Under the pieces are notes generated by a model. The model saw only the letters and a program-made list of their open reading frames with translations. It had not been told where the DNA came from and ran no database searches. Source: Mycobacterium sp. ITM-2016-00316 (GTDB lineage: Bacteria > Actinomycetota > Actinomycetes > Mycobacteriales > Mycobacteriaceae). Taken from it: a DNA stretch of 64,000 nucleotides. The stretch lies in the NCBI RefSeq assembly GCF_002968335.2, contig NZ_CP134398.1, positions 62,001 to 126,000 of the forward strand, read 5' to 3'. A program made the position numbers and the translations under genes. Positions 62,455 through 64,000 of this stretch are shown here, one piece after another; position 1 is the first letter of the stretch, and each line of letters opens with the position of its first letter.

Positions 62455-63486
62455 ATGAGTATCAAGGGAACTCTTTTCAAACTCGGTGCAATATCGGCGG
62501 TGCTGCTCACCTTCACCGCGATCATCTTCGTGGTGTTCGCGCAGCTCCGATTCGACCGCACCACCGGCTATTCGGCGATTTTCGAGAACGCCAGCGGCCT
62601 GCGTGCCGGACAGTTCGTGCGCGCCTACGGCGTCGAGGTCGGCAAGGTCGAGGACGTCGTCCTCATCGACGGCGGCAACCAGGTCCGGGTCGACTTCGCG
62701 GTGGAACGCAATCTCCAGCTGTTCCAGGAGACCACCGCCGCGATCCGCTACCTCGATCTGATCGGTAACCGCTACGTGGAACTGCGCCGCGGCGACAGCG
62801 ACGCGGTGCTCCCCGGCGGCAGCACCATTCCGGTGGAACGCACCGAACCCGCGCTCGACCTCGACGCGCTGGTCGGCGGATTCCGCCCGCTGTTCAAATC
62901 CCTTGACGCGGACAAGGTCAACAACATCGCGACCTCGATCATCACGATCTTCCAAGGCCAGGGCGGGACGATCAACAACATCCTGGACCAGACCGCCGAG
63001 CTCACGTCCGCGCTGGCCGATCGCGACCAGGCGATCGGCGAGGTCATCACCAACCTCAATACGGTCCTGGACACCACCGTCAAGCACCAGAAGCAGTTCG
63101 ATGACACGTTGAAGAACTTCGAGACGCTGATCACCGGGCTGAAGGACCGCGCCGACCCGATCGGAGCCTCGGTCGCCGACATCAGCAACGCCGCCGGGTC
63201 GCTGTCGGATCTGCTGGCCGACAACCGGCCGCTGCTGCGGGACACGTTCGGTTACCTGGAGACCATCCAGCAGCCGCTGATCGATCAGCTCGATCAGGTC
63301 AACGACATCGTCGCGAAGATCCCGGCATCGTTGCGGGTCATCGGACGCGCCGGTGGCATCTACGGTGACTTCTTCAACTTCTACGCCTGCGATCTCTCGC
63401 TGCGGCTCAACGGCCTTCAGCCGGGAGGCCCGACCCGCGTCGTGAAGGTGACCACCCAGCCGACGGGGAGGTGCACACCGCAATGA
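62455..63486 (+). CDS. mce1B: Mce1B, MCE-domain lipid import protein
   Basis: A 343-residue Mce protein with one N-terminal membrane helix (about 8-35) and an MCE domain (about 38-118; YSAIFENASGLRAGQFVRAYGVEVGKVEDV). The rest is largely helical. ATG 62455 follows GAGGGAG; an upstream in-frame ATG 62425 would add ten residues unlike the family. Its stop overlaps the mce1C start by 4 bp (ATGA). Confidence 0.93.
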   Translation: MSIKGTLFKLGAISAVLLTFTAIIFVVFAQLRFDRTTGYSAIFENASGLRAGQFVRAYGVEVGKVEDVVLIDGGNQVRVDFAVERNLQLFQETTAAIRYLDLIGNRYVELRRGDSDAVLPGGSTIPVERTEPALDLDALVGGFRPLFKSLDADKVNNIATSIITIFQGQGGTINNILDQTAELTSALADRDQAIGEVITNLNTVLDTTVKHQKQFDDTLKNFETLITGLKDRADPIGASVADISNAAGSLSDLLADNRPLLRDTFGYLETIQQPLIDQLDQVNDIVAKIPASLRVIGRAGGIYGDFFNFYACDLSLRLNGLQPGGPTRVVKVTTQPTGRCTPQ

Positions 63487-64000
63487 GGACGATCCAGGGT
63501 TCGGACCGCATCCGTAAGGGTGTGATGGGCGTGCTGACGGTGGCACTGGTCATCGGTGTCGGTTCCAGCATCACCAGCGTGCCGATGTTGTTCGCGGTGC
63601 CGACCTACTACGCACAGTTCAATGACACCGGAGGTCTGAGCGTCGCCGACAAGGTGCGCATCGCCGGCGTCGACGTCGGCACCGTGCAGAGCATGGAGAT
63701 CAAGGGCGACAAGGTCGAGATCGGCTACACCCTCGGCGGTCGCCAGATCGGCACCGAGAGCCGTGCCGCGATCCGCACCGATACCGTGCTGGGCCGCAAG
63801 AACATCGAGGTCGAGCCGCGCGGTGACACGGTGCTGAAACCGCGTGGCTTCCTGCCGGTGGAACAGACCCAGACGCCGTACCAGATCTACGACGCGTTCC
63901 TGGACGTCACCGAGGCGGCGTCCGGTTGGGACACCCAGGCCATCAAGCAGTCGCTGAATGTGTTGTCCGAGACCGTCGATCAGACCTACCCGCACCTGCA
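63483..64000 (+). CDS. mce1C: Mce1C, N-terminal part (window end)
   Basis: The first 172 codons of Mce1C are present; the gene runs off the window. An N-terminal membrane helix (about 12-32) is followed by an MCE domain with YYAQFNDTGGLSVADKVRIAGVDVGTV and DTVLGRKNIEVEP. The ATG overlaps the mce1B stop, so translation is coupled. In the family mce1D-F follow. Confidence 0.93.
   Translation, partial: MRTIQGSDRIRKGVMGVLTVALVIGVGSSITSVPMLFAVPTYYAQFNDTGGLSVADKVRIAGVDVGTVQSMEIKGDKVEIGYTLGGRQIGTESRAAIRTDTVLGRKNIEVEPRGDTVLKPRGFLPVEQTQTPYQIYDAFLDVTEAASGWDTQAIKQSLNVLSETVDQTYPHL

Overview
The window is about 64 kb of high-GC chromosome from a fast-growing mycobacterium (Mycolicibacterium type, M. smegmatis-like). 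Evidence for this is an ESX-1 type VII secretion locus followed directly by a fructose PTS cluster, a long block collinear with M. tuberculosis Rv0144-Rv0171 ending in the mce1 operon, and frequent GTG/TTG starts and apparently leaderless transcripts. I saw no insertion sequence, prophage, CRISPR array, tRNA or rRNA. Gene assignments rest on motifs and recalled family sequences; no database search was run.

Region 1 (1-8106) is the 3' half of an ESX-1 locus: the end of esxB, then esxA, espI and eccD1 on the plus strand. These converge on a minus-strand chain, mycP1-eccE1-espB-espL, in which each gene overlaps the next by 4 bp. The espJ and espK genes found here in M. tuberculosis are absent.

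Region 2 (8285-14105) is a complete fructose PTS: ptsH, fruA (EIIABC), fruK and the DeoR regulator fruR on the minus strand, with ptsI divergent from a promoter that appears leaderless.

Region 3 (14112-38189) holds a small membrane protein, a pirin and then the Rv0144-Rv0157-like block: TetR, methyltransferase, aldehyde dehydrogenase, SDR, quinone reductase, ptpB, fadE2, pntA and pntB. Inserted in it are a HAD enzyme, a DUF456 protein, an MFS/LysR pair, a two-component system, a hydrolase, an acyl-CoA dehydrogenase with a striking repeated operator, a 13E12-family HNH gene with an SOS-box-like site, an EamA exporter and a CorA-like transporter. The PE genes of the M. tuberculosis block are missing.

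Region 4 (38235-41056) is a sulfonate/taurine ABC importer. It is preceded by a leaderless 13-codon ORF with three consecutive cysteine codons, whose Cys-codon tract can pair with sequence next to the permease Shine-Dalgarno. This looks like a cysteine-responsive attenuator and is the best regulatory find in the window.

Region 5 (41069-46954) covers lipid metabolism: an undescribed 36-residue protein, a TetR-SDR pair, the desaturase system (Rv3230c-like reductase plus desA3) behind a 20-bp palindrome, and a large acyl-CoA dehydrogenase.

Region 6 (47063-53150) looks like a sugar-diacid (aldarate) uptake and dehydration locus: a tripartite tricarboxylate transporter with two tandem binding lipoproteins, TctB and TctA, opposed by a GntR regulator and an enolase-superfamily dehydratase. 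A perfect 10-bp-arm palindrome overlaps the dehydratase start.

Region 7 (53277-64000) has a phospholipase D-like protein and the Rv0162c-Rv0171 block: alcohol dehydrogenase, thioesterase, SRPBCC protein, mce1R, fadD5, yrbE1A, yrbE1B, mce1A, mce1B and the start of mce1C, encoding the Mce1 lipid importer.
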